From Bacteroidales bacterium (GTDB lineage: Bacteria; Bacteroidota; Bacteroidia; Bacteroidales; UBA932), in assembly GCA_024398075.1 (NCBI GenBank), contig JAKSJM010000019.1, positions 1 through 44,460 on the forward strand: a stretch of DNA of 44,460 nt. Reading direction: 5' to 3'. Positions 6,845 through 14,913 of this stretch are shown here, in pieces; the first letter of the stretch is position 1; every line of letters begins with the position of its first letter. The notes beneath the pieces are model-generated. The model was not told the origin of the DNA, searched no databases, and saw only the letters and a program-made list of their open reading frames with translations. Made by a program: the position numbers and the translations under genes.

Positions 6845-9432
6845 TGAAGCATTTGGTTTTGAGCGCGGTAGCGTTTCTTCTGGCTGTATCTTGTGGCGTA
6901 GCCAATGTATCCGAAGTCGGTAAGAGGGCTGTAGCTCTCGATGATAGCGCATGGGATTCTTCTGTGTGGATCTCTGCGAAGGATGCCCCGGTAGTGACTG
7001 GCACCGTGGTGGATGGTACCCGCTCTGCAGATGGTTCCAGCTGGTTTACAAGTGTGGTGACTAATGAGAAGAAGGTCGTAAGTGCCAAGTGGATGACCAC
7101 AGGACTGGGTGTATATGAACTCTATCTGAATGGTAAGATAGTGGGAGAGGAAGTGCTCAAGCCAGGTTTCACCCACTATGCCAAGACCAAGCGCTCGTTC
7201 ACTTACGATGTCACCGATATGTTCATGAAGAAGAAGGGTGCGAAGAACCTTCTTGCGGCTCAGATGACTCCAGGATGGTGGGCGGACAAGATCATCACCC
7301 CTCGCCAGCATCAGGGCATGATAGGGGAGAAGTGCGCCTTCAGGGCCGTGCTCGAGCTTACATATGCAGATGGCACAAAGGCTCTTTATGGCACTGACTG
7401 TGAGCACTGGCTCGCCGGTGTGGCGGGCCCTGTGAAGCACGCATCCATCTTTGATGGCGAAGAGTATGATGCCAGGGAGGCACTTGGATTCGACACCCCG
7501 GAAAAGCTGGATTTCCCTGAGCAGAATGACGCATTCAAGGGAGAGATTCTGCCTTCTGCGGGCGCTGAGATATACTTTAGGCACGACAAGGCCCTTCGTC
7601 CTGTACGCGCATATGTATGGGAGGGCGTGGAGAATGCCAATGACCAGGAGTACGGAAAGGTGGTCATCAAGCGTGAGTATGCTGCAGGCGAGCCTATGAA
7701 GCTCTCTCCAGGCGAGACCCTGGTGGTTGACTTCGGACAGAACAGCGCGGCAGTCCCTTCATTCACCTTCAGCGCAGAGGAGGGGACAGTGCTCACCTGC
7801 CTTCCTTCTGAGCTCATGAATGATGGCAATGGTTCCAAGGCTCGTGGTATGGATGGACCAGAGGGAAGCACGCACCGCCTCAACCTTCGTGTCCCAGACA
7901 CAGGCATGCGCATCACCTATACCTTTGCTTCGTCGAAGACCCCTGTGTCATATATCCCTAGATATTCATTCTTTGGCTATCGTCTGGTATCGATCACAGC
8001 CACAGCAGACGTGACCATCGACAAGATAGAGTCCATACCTGTGTCATCTATCACCGGAGAGCTTGAGACCGGTCGTATCTCGACTGGAAATGAACTCATA
8101 AACAAGCTCATCTCAAATACTTACTGGGGCCAGATCTCCAACTACTTGTCAGTACCTACAGACTGTCCTCAGCGTAATGAGCGCCTGGGTTGGACTGCTG
8201 ATACTCAGGTGTATGCAGAGGCTGGTTCTTTCTTCGCAAACACAGATCCATTCTTCCACAAGTGGATGCGCGACATGCGTGACTCACAGAGTCCTCGCGG
8301 TGGCTTCCCTGGCGTCGCGCCTAAGGCTCAGTATGGAGCGGAGGAGAGCAACATGATGCGTGTAGGCTGGGCGGATGCAGGAGTGATCGTGCCTTGGACC
8401 ATCTGGAAGCAGTTTGCTGACACACAGATCGTGGACGAGAGCTGGGATTCCATGGAGAAGTTCATGGACCACATGGCAGAGGTCAAGTATGACCACAATG
8501 CCCTGGCGAAGGAGAATGGAAACTATCAGTGGGGCGACTGGCTCAGCTATGAGCCACTTGAGAGCAGCGGAGGCCTCGCATTCATGAAGGACGCCAAGGG
8601 CAAGAAAGTCCCTCGCCCAGAGGCTGTGGAATACTGGAACTACCTGCTTGCATCGTACTGGGTCATTGACTCTGAGATGATGTGTCAGATGGCGGCTGCC
8701 ACTGGCCGTGACACTGCCAAGTACAGCGCGATGGCTGAGGAAGCAAGACAGTACATACGCGAAAATTTCATAGACGAGAAGGGTGAGTTCAAGCTGCAGA
8801 TCCTGAATACCATGCAGACTCCGGCGCTCTTCGCGCTGAAGAATCATATCCTGGACGGAGAGGCCAAGGAAGCGCTCAAGACGCGCCTTCGCGAGAACTT
8901 CGCCCAGCATGACAATTGCCTCCAGACAGGCTTCCTCGGTACATCTATCCTCATGGAGACCCTTACCGAGAGTGGCATGGAGGACATCGCGTACGAGCTT
9001 CTCTTCCAGAGAAAGAACCCAAGCTGGCTGTATTCTGTGGACAATGGCGCCACTACTATCTGGGAGCGATGGAACAGTTACACCATCGAGGAAGGCATGG
9101 GTCTTAGGAGCATGAACAGCTTCAACCATTATGCTTATGGAGCTGTCTGCGCTTGGATTTGGAAGACGGCGGCGGGCATCGCTTCGGATCCTGCTGAGCC
9201 TGGTTTCAAGCACATCATCATGGCACCTGTCCCTGACCGCCGCCTCGGCCATCTGGATGCTGAGTTCAGCTCTGCCGCTGGCCTCATCAAGAGCTCGTGG
9301 AAGTATGATGGAGACGCATGGAACTGGTCTTTCACCATTCCTGAGGGCGCCCACGCCACGGTCATCCTGCCAGGCGAAAAAGAGCCTAAGGAGTACACCT
9401 CAGGCTCTTACAATATCACTAAAAAGCTTTAA
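6844..9432 (+). CDS. GH78 alpha-L-rhamnosidase lipoprotein
   Basis: 862 residues. The lipoprotein leader ends at AVSC (Cys17). The N-terminal region has the jelly-roll motif YELYLNGKIVGEE typical of the bacterial rhamnosidase N domain. A beta-sandwich follows, then an (alpha/alpha)6 barrel with the GH78 signature DCPQRNERLGW, carrying the expected acid, and TIWERWNSY, carrying the expected base Glu. A C-terminal beta domain closes the protein. It releases terminal alpha-linked rhamnose from plant or bacterial glycans, probably in the periplasm or at the outer membrane. It is coupled to the EEP lipoprotein. There is no rhamnose catabolic gene or SusCD pair next to it. Confidence 0.93.
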   Translation: MKHLVLSAVAFLLAVSCGVANVSEVGKRAVALDDSAWDSSVWISAKDAPVVTGTVVDGTRSADGSSWFTSVVTNEKKVVSAKWMTTGLGVYELYLNGKIVGEEVLKPGFTHYAKTKRSFTYDVTDMFMKKKGAKNLLAAQMTPGWWADKIITPRQHQGMIGEKCAFRAVLELTYADGTKALYGTDCEHWLAGVAGPVKHASIFDGEEYDAREALGFDTPEKLDFPEQNDAFKGEILPSAGAEIYFRHDKALRPVRAYVWEGVENANDQEYGKVVIKREYAAGEPMKLSPGETLVVDFGQNSAAVPSFTFSAEEGTVLTCLPSELMNDGNGSKARGMDGPEGSTHRLNLRVPDTGMRITYTFASSKTPVSYIPRYSFFGYRLVSITATADVTIDKIESIPVSSITGELETGRISTGNELINKLISNTYWGQISNYLSVPTDCPQRNERLGWTADTQVYAEAGSFFANTDPFFHKWMRDMRDSQSPRGGFPGVAPKAQYGAEESNMMRVGWADAGVIVPWTIWKQFADTQIVDESWDSMEKFMDHMAEVKYDHNALAKENGNYQWGDWLSYEPLESSGGLAFMKDAKGKKVPRPEAVEYWNYLLASYWVIDSEMMCQMAAATGRDTAKYSAMAEEARQYIRENFIDEKGEFKLQILNTMQTPALFALKNHILDGEAKEALKTRLRENFAQHDNCLQTGFLGTSILMETLTESGMEDIAYELLFQRKNPSWLYSVDNGATTIWERWNSYTIEEGMGLRSMNSFNHYAYGAVCAWIWKTAAGIASDPAEPGFKHIIMAPVPDRRLGHLDAEFSSAAGLIKSSWKYDGDAWNWSFTIPEGAHATVILPGEKEPKEYTSGSYNITKKL

Positions 9433-9675
9433 AGTCTAGCTGCGAGAAGATCACAAGGCCAGCCTGGCCAAGGCTTCTCGATGCCGTTGGCTGCGCTGCG
9501 CCTGTCATGCGGATGCATTGGCGGATTCACGCCTCGTCGGTGCCTCGGAAGTGGCGCACCTCCATAGGTAGAAGGCGTCCATCGCGGTGTGGAATTCTGC
9601 TTGTCTTGTGTCTGGTTTCGGCGCGCAGCCTACGAGAATCGCTGTGGCTGTGTTACAAATCATTACTTCTTGGTA

Positions 9676-9706
9676 TTGGATTTTAACTGCGCATTTCCTA
9701 ATTTTG
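9676..9706 (+). promoter_or_regulatory. Promoter of the FISUMP lipoprotein gene
   Basis: TTGG at 9676-9679, a 19-bp spacer and TAATTTTG at 9699-9706 closely fit the Bacteroidetes -33/-7 promoter (TTTG, TAnnTTTG). Transcription should start near 9711, leaving an AT-rich leader of about 55 nt. Confidence 0.7.
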
Positions 9707-9747
9707 GGGTTAGTTTTTGAGTAATCAATATATTATATAAACGAACT

Positions 9748-9764
9748 TTTAATTTAAAATTAAA
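9748..9764 (+). promoter_or_regulatory. AT-only palindrome in the leader, next to the start codon
   Basis: TTTAATTT and AAATTAAA are exact reverse complements around one A and end 3 nt before the ATG at 9768. No Shine-Dalgarno sequence is seen. Unstructured or weakly paired AU-rich leaders favour translation in Bacteroidetes, so this may simply mark a highly expressed gene. Confidence 0.4.
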
Positions 9765-9767
9765 GAA

Positions 9768-11279
9768 ATGAAGAAGATTATCGTTGCTCTCGCGGCAGCT
9801 GGAATGCTGCTCGCAGTCGCTCCTTCTTGCCAGAAGATCTCTGATCTCGAGGCTAGAATGGATGGCGTAGAATCATCTGTCGCTGAGATCCAGAAGGCCG
9901 TTAAGGACCTCCAGGCTAAGGTTGATAGCAAGGTCTATGTTACAGAAGTAAAGCCTACTGACAATGGCTATACCATTAAGTTCACCGACGGTACTACCGC
10001 AAACATCGTGAATGGTGCTAAGGGAGACAAGGGTGACACCGGCGCAAAGGGAGATAAAGGTGACAAGGGTGACAAGGGTGATACCGGTGACTCTTACTTC
10101 GCAGATGTAAAGGTAACAAATACAGCTGTTGAGGTGACTTTCGCTGATGGAACCAAGGTTGTCCTTCCTGTCTATACTGTAGAGGTGTCTTCAGTGGTTT
10201 TCGTCCCTGACTATGCAGATGGTTGCGCTCACGTAGAGACTGCTCCAAACTATTGCTCAGCTCTTGCTATAAACTATCTCATCTATCCAGAGGGCGCTGC
10301 AAAGAATCTTGCAGAGGGTATCAAGAATGGCGCATACAAGGCTTACCTGGTTCCAAACAAACTTACCAAGGCTTCAGATGGTACCGCTCAGGAAGTTCCA
10401 GGTGCTGCTATCTCTGCTTCTGAGAATGGCACTGTATTCACTTTGAATCTTGATGCGGCTTCAGCAGAAAAACTGGCAGCAGAGTATGGCTCATTCGCTC
10501 TTCGTCTTGACAACACAGTGTCTGGCCACCAGATTCTTTCTGCATTCACTACTCTCAAGGCTGATGCTATCAAGTGCGAGATCGGTGGCGTAAGCTACGG
10601 CTTCGCTCTCATGAAGGACGGTAAGTTCTGGATGACTGAGAACCTCCGCTATGTTCCAGAAGGTTTCACCCCTTCAGACGATGTAACCAATGTAACAGCA
10701 GGCGTTTACTATCCTGTAGTATTTGATACCGCTGCAAATGCGACTGCTTTCTCAAAGGCAGATGCTGACATTGAGGCCAGAGGTTATCTCTATCAGACTG
10801 AGGCTGCTCTTGGCGTCAAGGTAGGTGACATCACAGCTGACAATGCAGCAAGCTTCGAGGGCGCACAGGGTATCTGCCCAGACGGATGGCATATCCCTAC
10901 TATCGCTGATATCACAGGCCTTGTCGGCAAGGCTGTAAGTCCTATCGTTACAAATGCTCAGGCTCCATATTACAATGGTTCAAATGGCTCTATCGCCATG
11001 CTTAACGCTGATGGTATGAACATGGATGCATACGGTGCAGTTACCCTTGCGAACACCACTGCTACCAAGGCTACCCTCATGGGTAAGCTCAGTACTTACA
11101 CCAAGACATCTTCTGGTTACTTCGTGGGCTCTACATTTGCCAAGGCTGCGACAAATAACCTTCAGTTCTATGGTCTTATGCCTATGACAAACAAGGCTAC
11201 CGAGGCTGAGTATACCTGCAACGGTTCTATGCTTGGATACAGAACAGGTGCTTCTGTACGTTGTGTAAAGAACAACTGA
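9768..11279 (+). CDS. Lipoprotein with DUF4988-like region, collagen-like stalk and FISUMP domain
   Basis: 503 residues. The signal peptide ends at APSC (Cys21). A short coiled coil follows (about 24-52). Residues 55-82 and 109-134 look like the two halves of a DUF4988-type beta module (dGYTIKFTDGT, VEVTFADGT). Between them lie nine uninterrupted Gly-X-Y triplets (83-109), mainly GDK and GDT, without proline. The C-terminal half (about 270-502) resembles the Fibrobacter succinogenes major paralogous (FISUMP, TIGR02145) domain through WMTENLRY and GICPDGWHIPT. It is probably a surface-exposed adhesin or structural protein; no enzymatic motif is seen. It is a single-gene unit between its own promoter and the terminator at 11302. 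A strong promoter and an AT-rich leader suggest high expression. Confidence 0.8.
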   Translation: MKKIIVALAAAGMLLAVAPSCQKISDLEARMDGVESSVAEIQKAVKDLQAKVDSKVYVTEVKPTDNGYTIKFTDGTTANIVNGAKGDKGDTGAKGDKGDKGDKGDTGDSYFADVKVTNTAVEVTFADGTKVVLPVYTVEVSSVVFVPDYADGCAHVETAPNYCSALAINYLIYPEGAAKNLAEGIKNGAYKAYLVPNKLTKASDGTAQEVPGAAISASENGTVFTLNLDAASAEKLAAEYGSFALRLDNTVSGHQILSAFTTLKADAIKCEIGGVSYGFALMKDGKFWMTENLRYVPEGFTPSDDVTNVTAGVYYPVVFDTAANATAFSKADADIEARGYLYQTEAALGVKVGDITADNAASFEGAQGICPDGWHIPTIADITGLVGKAVSPIVTNAQAPYYNGSNGSIAMLNADGMNMDAYGAVTLANTTATKATLMGKLSTYTKTSSGYFVGSTFAKAATNNLQFYGLMPMTNKATEAEYTCNGSMLGYRTGASVRCVKNN

Positions 11280-11301
11280 TTAGCTGATATATGAGAGATT
11301 A

Positions 11302-11333
11302 ATACCGTCACTTGGTAGTGGCGGTATTTTTTT
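11302..11333 (+). terminator. Intrinsic terminator of the FISUMP gene
   Basis: ATACCGTCACT (11302-11312) pairs with AGTGGCGGTAT (11317-11327), with one G-U pair, around a TGGT loop. The right arm runs into a T-run that continues to 11333. This is a classical strong terminator, 23 bp after the stop codon. Confidence 0.9.
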
Positions 11334-11342
11334 GTATCTTGC
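11312..11342 (+). promoter_or_regulatory. Promoter of the 5'-nucleotidase gene, embedded in the terminator
   Basis: TTGG at 11312-11315 (in the terminator loop), a 19-bp spacer and TATCTTGC at 11335-11342, one step from TAnnTTTG. The ATG at 11362 is 19 nt downstream. The frame is open from a TTG at 11332, but that codon lies upstream of the predicted transcription start. Confidence 0.6.
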
Positions 11343-11361
11343 GGTATTAAATGATGGTTTT

Positions 11362-12990
11362 ATGAAAAGATTATCTCTTGTTTTCTCCGCTACTGTCGTG
11401 GGTTTGTTCACGATTGTATCCTGCGGAACCTCACGTCAGGCTGTATCTACGGTCTCTGACGATATCGTTATCCTTTATGAGAACGACGTGCATTGTGGCG
11501 TAGACGGCTATGCAAATATGGCAGCCCTCAAGGGCGATTACCAGAAGACACACAAGCACGTGGCAGTGGTGTCAAATGGTGACTATGTCCAGGGCGGAAG
11601 CCTTGGTGCTGCTTCGCATGGTCGTAACATCATAAACATTATGAACGCCGTGGGCTACGACTTCGTGACTCTCGGAAACCATGAGTTCGACTATGGCATC
11701 CCTCGTCAGCAGGAGCTCATGAATGACCTTGAGGCGACCTGTCTCTGCTGCAACCTTATGGACCTCAGGACAAATACACGACCATACAAGGCATATCAGA
11801 TCGTGGATTACGATGGCGTGAAGATCGCTTTCGTGGGTATGTGTACACCTTACGCCATCACCTCATCAAACCCAAGCTATTTCAAGGACGAAAAAGGAAA
11901 CTACATCTATAGCTTCAGCATTGAGGATTTCTACGATGTAGTGCAGAACGCAGTGAACTCAGCCCGCGCAGAGGGCGCAGAGAAGGTGATCGTGCTGTCT
12001 CACCTCGGCGACGAGGATGAGGGAGAGGGCGGTGTGAATTCGCCTAGCATGATTGAGAACACATACGGCATCGACGTGGTGCTTGATGGTCACTCTCACA
12101 GCCTCATCCCTTGCACATTGATGCTCAACAAGAAGGGCGAGAACGTGATGCTCACCTCTACTGGTACCAAGTTTGAGAATATCGGCGTGCTCACATATCA
12201 CCGCTCTGGCTACTTCTCTTCAGAGGTGATCCCTACCAGATGCCTGCCTAAGCAGGATCCATCTGTCCTCAAGGTCATCGACGAGATCAAGGAAGGCTAC
12301 AAGAAGGTGGCTGAGAAGGTGGTCTGCAGCTCTGTATCAGAGCTTCCTGCCTTCGATGAGAATGGCGCCCGCCTCGTCCGTCTCCAGGAGACCGGTATCG
12401 GCAACTTCTGCACTGACGCATACAGGACCGTGTTTGATGCTGATGTGGCTTTCCTCAACGGCGGTGGTATCCGTGCTGGCCTGCCTAAGGGAAACATCAC
12501 TTTCAATGATATCTTCACCATGTTCCCATTCGAGAAGCTTGCTGCGACAGCAGATATCACCGGCGCCACCATCCTCGACCTGCTCGAGATGTCGGTATCC
12601 ATCTCTCCAGGCGAGTTCGGAGGCTTCCATCAGGTGTCTGGCCTCAAGTTCGAGTATGACGCGAGCATCCCTTCTCCTATCGTATACGACGCTGACCATA
12701 ACTTCGCAGGCGTTAACGGCGAGCGCAGGGTGAAGAATGTGTGGGTAATGGACAGAGCCACAGGCGAGTACCTTCCACTCGACCCTCAGAAGACCTACAA
12801 GATGGCTGCTTCTCAGTACCTTATCGTGGATCACGGCGACGGCTTCACCATGACCAAGGCATGCACAAATGTGAAGGATACAGGTACCCTCGACACAGAC
12901 CTCATCGAGACTTTCCTCGCTGAGTATCTGGACAATGTGATCGGTGAAAAATATGCTGCACCAGAAGGCAGAATCACTGTGATAAAGTAA
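11362..12990 (+). CDS. UshA-like 5'-nucleotidase/metallophosphatase lipoprotein
   Basis: 542 residues from ATG 11362. Lipoprotein leader with Cys21 (TIVSC). The N-terminal metallophosphatase domain has the two-metal motifs YENDVH (Asp42, His44), SNGD (Asp74), GNHEFDYG (Asn106, His107) and DGHSH. The C-terminal nucleotidase domain has GNFCTDAYR, LNGGGIRAG and FPFEKL, the substrate-binding part of the family. It dephosphorylates nucleotides, and possibly UDP-sugars, outside the cytoplasm, which supplies nucleosides to salvage enzymes such as the phosphorylases at 4432-5963. It ends at a bidirectional terminator shared with the convergent lipid operon. Confidence 0.92.
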   Translation: MKRLSLVFSATVVGLFTIVSCGTSRQAVSTVSDDIVILYENDVHCGVDGYANMAALKGDYQKTHKHVAVVSNGDYVQGGSLGAASHGRNIINIMNAVGYDFVTLGNHEFDYGIPRQQELMNDLEATCLCCNLMDLRTNTRPYKAYQIVDYDGVKIAFVGMCTPYAITSSNPSYFKDEKGNYIYSFSIEDFYDVVQNAVNSARAEGAEKVIVLSHLGDEDEGEGGVNSPSMIENTYGIDVVLDGHSHSLIPCTLMLNKKGENVMLTSTGTKFENIGVLTYHRSGYFSSEVIPTRCLPKQDPSVLKVIDEIKEGYKKVAEKVVCSSVSELPAFDENGARLVRLQETGIGNFCTDAYRTVFDADVAFLNGGGIRAGLPKGNITFNDIFTMFPFEKLAATADITGATILDLLEMSVSISPGEFGGFHQVSGLKFEYDASIPSPIVYDADHNFAGVNGERRVKNVWVMDRATGEYLPLDPQKTYKMAASQYLIVDHGDGFTMTKACTNVKDTGTLDTDLIETFLAEYLDNVIGEKYAAPEGRITVIK

Positions 12991-13038
12991 TCAAGAAAAA
13001 GGCCAGTCGCTTTGTTTAACGGCTGGCCTTTTCCTTGA
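12991..13038. terminator. Bidirectional intrinsic terminator
   Basis: AAGGCCAGTCG and CGGCTGGCCTT pair, with one wobble, around a 10-nt loop. An A-run lies on the left flank and TTTTCC on the right. It is placed exactly between the convergent 5'-nucleotidase and GlsB-like genes and can serve both strands. Confidence 0.9.
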
Positions 13039-14091
13039 TTACTTCATGGCTTTCTCGAAGAATTCCTTGAGACGCTTCATGCGGTGCTTTTCTCGGTTTT
13101 CCCTGAGCCTCTCGATGACTTCTGGCCCGATCTTAGGGAAGCGAGCCTTTATGCGCTCGAAATAGCTGTTCTCGAAAGAGGAGATGTGACGCTCTACCTT
13201 GTCGTCATAGATCTCATTGTAGTTCACCATGATAGCCGTCTCTATGGCTTCTCCAAACTCATGGTTCACAGCGGTGCCACACATCTTCATGGTGGCGGAA
13301 GTATTTATGTAGCTGTTCACTAGCGGCGGGATGTGTGTGCCCAGACGGTTTATGGCGTCCTTCAGACATCTGTAATCCTGCTTCAAATCGTCCTTTGACA
13401 AAATGATATCCATGAGCCTAGGGTTTGAACTGGTAAGTACAGGGTCGTATGGACGTACAAGCTGATCCTTGTCCTCGAAGTGCTTCCAGAGGAAGTGCAT
13501 GATGAGGTCGAAGGCAGTGGTGTCGTACGAAGGATAGAAGGTCATCTTTCCGAAGAAATAGATGATGCTTGGGTGGCTGAGCACTACGGCCACAATGCCG
13601 TCCCAGAGGTTGTCAAGGGCAAAGATAGCCTTGGCTCCAGCCTTTGAACTCTGGTAATCTGGTGTCACAAAGGACCTTCCAAGCTCCATGGTGTGTGGAA
13701 GATAACTCCTTATGAACTCGTCAGAGAACTTGAACATGTGTGCAGAAGCCAGCTTGGGCTGCCCATTCTCTGTAAAGACCATGTCTGGTCCGAGAATGTA
13801 TCTGTAGCCACCCACGATGGCCTGCGCGTCGGGATCCCATACTACTATCTGCTGATAAGGTTTATCCATGGTGTCGAACTCATCGAGGTCCATGGAAAGG
13901 CCTGAACTTGCTCCAGCCGCTCTGAATGTCACTTCCCTGAGTCGACCGATCTCTCTCACGACGTTTGGGGAATTCTTCCAGTCCACGACATAGATTTCAT
14001 TGCCACCTTTGTTTGTGTCAATGAGTTTTTTCTCGGGTGTAAGCTCGGCCTTTAGCAGCTCAAGGCTTACGGGCTCGATAATCTTTTCCAT
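13039..14091 (-). CDS. glsB: GlsB-like N-acyltransferase of glycine-lipid synthesis (hemolysin/GNAT family)
   Basis: 350 residues, no signal peptide. The region VTFRAAG, VWDPDAQAIVGGYRYILG and MELGRSFVTPDYQ has the GNAT-like pattern of the COG3176 'putative hemolysin' group, to which OlsB and the Bacteroides GlsB belong. GlsB transfers an acyl chain to the amino group of glycine, making the first intermediate of glycine lipids. The identification rests on this similarity plus the adjacent PlsC-like gene 3 bp upstream, the same pairing as glsA/glsB in Bacteroides. An ornithine-lipid or other amino-acid lipid role is the alternative. It is the last gene of the operon that starts at 18563. Confidence 0.75.
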   Translation of the reverse strand: MEKIIEPVSLELLKAELTPEKKLIDTNKGGNEIYVVDWKNSPNVVREIGRLREVTFRAAGASSGLSMDLDEFDTMDKPYQQIVVWDPDAQAIVGGYRYILGPDMVFTENGQPKLASAHMFKFSDEFIRSYLPHTMELGRSFVTPDYQSSKAGAKAIFALDNLWDGIVAVVLSHPSIIYFFGKMTFYPSYDTTAFDLIMHFLWKHFEDKDQLVRPYDPVLTSSNPRLMDIILSKDDLKQDYRCLKDAINRLGTHIPPLVNSYINTSATMKMCGTAVNHEFGEAIETAIMVNYNEIYDDKVERHISSFENSYFERIKARFPKIGPEVIERLRENREKHRMKRLKEFFEKAMK

Positions 14092-14094
14092 AGT

Positions 14095-14907
14095 TTACAT
14101 GCTATAAACGAGTTCTTTCATATACTGAGCCCACTCTTTCGGAGTCTTTGATGAGTCAAAGAAGGTAGGTGGGATAGGCTTTCCGATGATCACCTTGAAC
14201 TTGCCATGACGGGCTCTGTACATCTCATCTGGGAGAAGGAGCATGGCAAGGTTAAACTTTAAGCCAAGCTTTTTAGAGATGTTCGCCACACGGTAGAACC
14301 TCTTCGAATTCTCACCGATGAAGTGGACAGGGACTATCCATCTGCCATTCTCTACGCTCTTCTTGATGAAGGTCTTCTTCCACTCTGGGTCTCGTATGAT
14401 GCCGTTTGTCTTCCTGGAGTTCAGTCCCGCAGGGAAGATCATGAGCTGAGAGGACGAGCCATAGATCTCATCTACCTGGGCAGAGAGATTTCTTGACTGG
14501 CCGCCAACTTTGTTGACAGGGATGGAGATGGAAGCGATAGGCTTTATGAACATGAGGAAATCATTGACCATGAGTCTCACGTTGCCATCACAACGCTCTC
14601 CGACGAGGGTGGTGAGGGTGACGCCATCCACTCCTCCGAGAGGATGGTTTGAGACCACGGTGCAGAGATGATCCTTCAGGATGTCAAGGTTTTCCAGGCC
14701 CTCGGTCTCGATGGTGATGTCGAGATAGTCGAGGACTCCTTTACAGAATTCGACACCTTCATATCCTTTCTCCAGGTACGCATTTATGAAGTCCTGGTGG
14801 ATGAAGCGCTTGCCCCAGTTAATGATGAACTTGGGGACTTTATGCTTCTTTACTTTCGACTTGACAACTTGTTCAAGGTCGATGGTTAGGTTTTGGTTAG
14901 CACTCAT
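14095..14907 (-). CDS. glsA: GlsA-like O-acyltransferase (PlsC family)
   Basis: 270 residues. The lysophospholipid-acyltransferase fold is indicated by VVSNHPLGGVDG (His88, Asp94; one residue longer between them than the classical HX4D) and by FPAGLNSRK, matching the second family motif. A basic N-terminal stretch (KSKVKKHKVPK) suggests peripheral membrane contact. By analogy with Bacteroides it would add the second, ester-linked acyl chain to N-acyl glycine. It lies 6 bp downstream of the transglutaminase-like gene and 3 bp upstream of the GlsB-like gene. Confidence 0.75.
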   Translation of the reverse strand: MSANQNLTIDLEQVVKSKVKKHKVPKFIINWGKRFIHQDFINAYLEKGYEGVEFCKGVLDYLDITIETEGLENLDILKDHLCTVVSNHPLGGVDGVTLTTLVGERCDGNVRLMVNDFLMFIKPIASISIPVNKVGGQSRNLSAQVDEIYGSSSQLMIFPAGLNSRKTNGIIRDPEWKKTFIKKSVENGRWIVPVHFIGENSKRFYRVANISKKLGLKFNLAMLLLPDEMYRARHGKFKVIIGKPIPPTFFDSSKTPKEWAQYMKELVYSM

Positions 14908-14913
14908 AATTGT

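Larger units (their letters stand above)
9433..9767. other. Intergenic region with hairpin and promoter
   Basis: 335 bp without a gene. The first two thirds are GC-rich and hold a nested hairpin: CGAGAAG (9443-9449) pairs with CTTCTCG (9474-9480) around the palindrome GGCCAG-C-CTGGCC (9457-9469). No T-run follows. A single GGTGCC-N10-CGCACC dyad at 9539-9560 faintly resembles the window-end arrays but has the wrong spacing. The last third is AT-rich and contains the promoter and leader of the next gene. Confidence 0.6.

Noticed and set aside
9433-9675. Pseudogene or small gene in the GC-rich intergenic region
   Set aside because: Short open stretches exist but show no family resemblance, no start signal and no remnant of a neighbouring gene.
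11332-11361. TTG start for the 5'-nucleotidase
   Set aside because: It lies between the terminator and the -7 element and upstream of the predicted transcription start; ATG 11362 gives a normal lipoprotein leader.
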